A stretch of DNA of 64,000 bases. Source: Zoroaster sp. YZ-2022 (taxonomy: Eukaryota; Echinodermata; Asteroidea; Forcipulatida; Zoroasteridae). The stretch is taken from assembly GCA_029582265.1 (NCBI GenBank), contig CM055828.1:31054763-31118762 (forward strand). Direction: 5' to 3'. Under the pieces are notes generated by a model. That model searched no databases and had not been told where the DNA came from. It was given only the letters and a program-made list of their open reading frames with translations. This document shows positions 63,851 through 64,000 of this stretch, one piece after another (the stretch's first letter is position 1; each line of letters opens with the position of its first letter). The translations under genes and the position numbers were made by a program.

Positions 63851-64000
63851 AGAAAAAGGAAAATACTTTCAACGTTTTTCGTTCATTTTTTAGAACAGAA
63901 AAACGGGATGAAAATAACCACAGTTTAGTTTTATGGTATATTAAAATTGAGACTAGAAAATCGAAATTAAAATACGTTTAACAGAAAAAACACTCATTTT

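Overview
This is eukaryotic, intron-rich, AT-rich genomic DNA that is unusually dense in short foldback transposons. The gene families (a kielin/chordin-like BMP regulator with a long VWC array, C-type lectins including a CTLD-PAN architecture, and tRNA-head SINEs with LINE-like tails) suggest a marine invertebrate deuterostome, most probably an echinoderm. That placement is inference; no diagnostic species sequence was recognised.

The backbone of the window is one plus-strand gene, about 309 to 52.7 kb, whose 5' end lies upstream of the window. Thirty-one coding exons (3,533 coding bases, about 1,176 residues) splice in one continuous frame into 14 von Willebrand factor C (VWC) modules, followed by VWD, C8 and TIL domains and a stop at 51651. 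This is the architecture of kielin / kielin-chordin-like protein (KCP), a secreted modulator of BMP/TGF-beta signalling. Most modules are built from two exons with a phase-0 intron inside the module and phase-1 introns between modules, as expected for exon duplication.

Several things are nested in its introns. Intron 2 holds a minus-strand single-exon gene for a secreted C-type lectin with a C-terminal PAN/apple-like domain (6824-7579). Intron 8 (19353-29194) holds a tandem array of six minus-strand U5 spliceosomal snRNA genes (about 20364-28133) in repeat units of roughly 1 kb. The units carry a conserved upstream block, a palindromic element near -230 to -260 and a 3'-box-like motif. The array is broken by a 5'-truncated non-LTR retrotransposon, a foldback element, a MITE and a SINE.

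Downstream of the KCP-like gene, 56742-56870 looks like the signal-peptide exon of another plus-strand C-type lectin whose later exons are not visible. The rest, to 64000, is mostly AT-rich spacer with scattered elements.

Repeats: at least a dozen families of terminal-inverted-repeat elements (three with perfect 8-bp target duplications of hAT type, one flanked by TA), tRNA-derived SINEs, truncated LINE 3' ends, and minisatellites with 35-, 58-, 63- and about 110-bp periods. The 35-bp array appears to have grown from a transposon terminus, and the 110-bp array from the 3' end and splice donor of a KCP exon.
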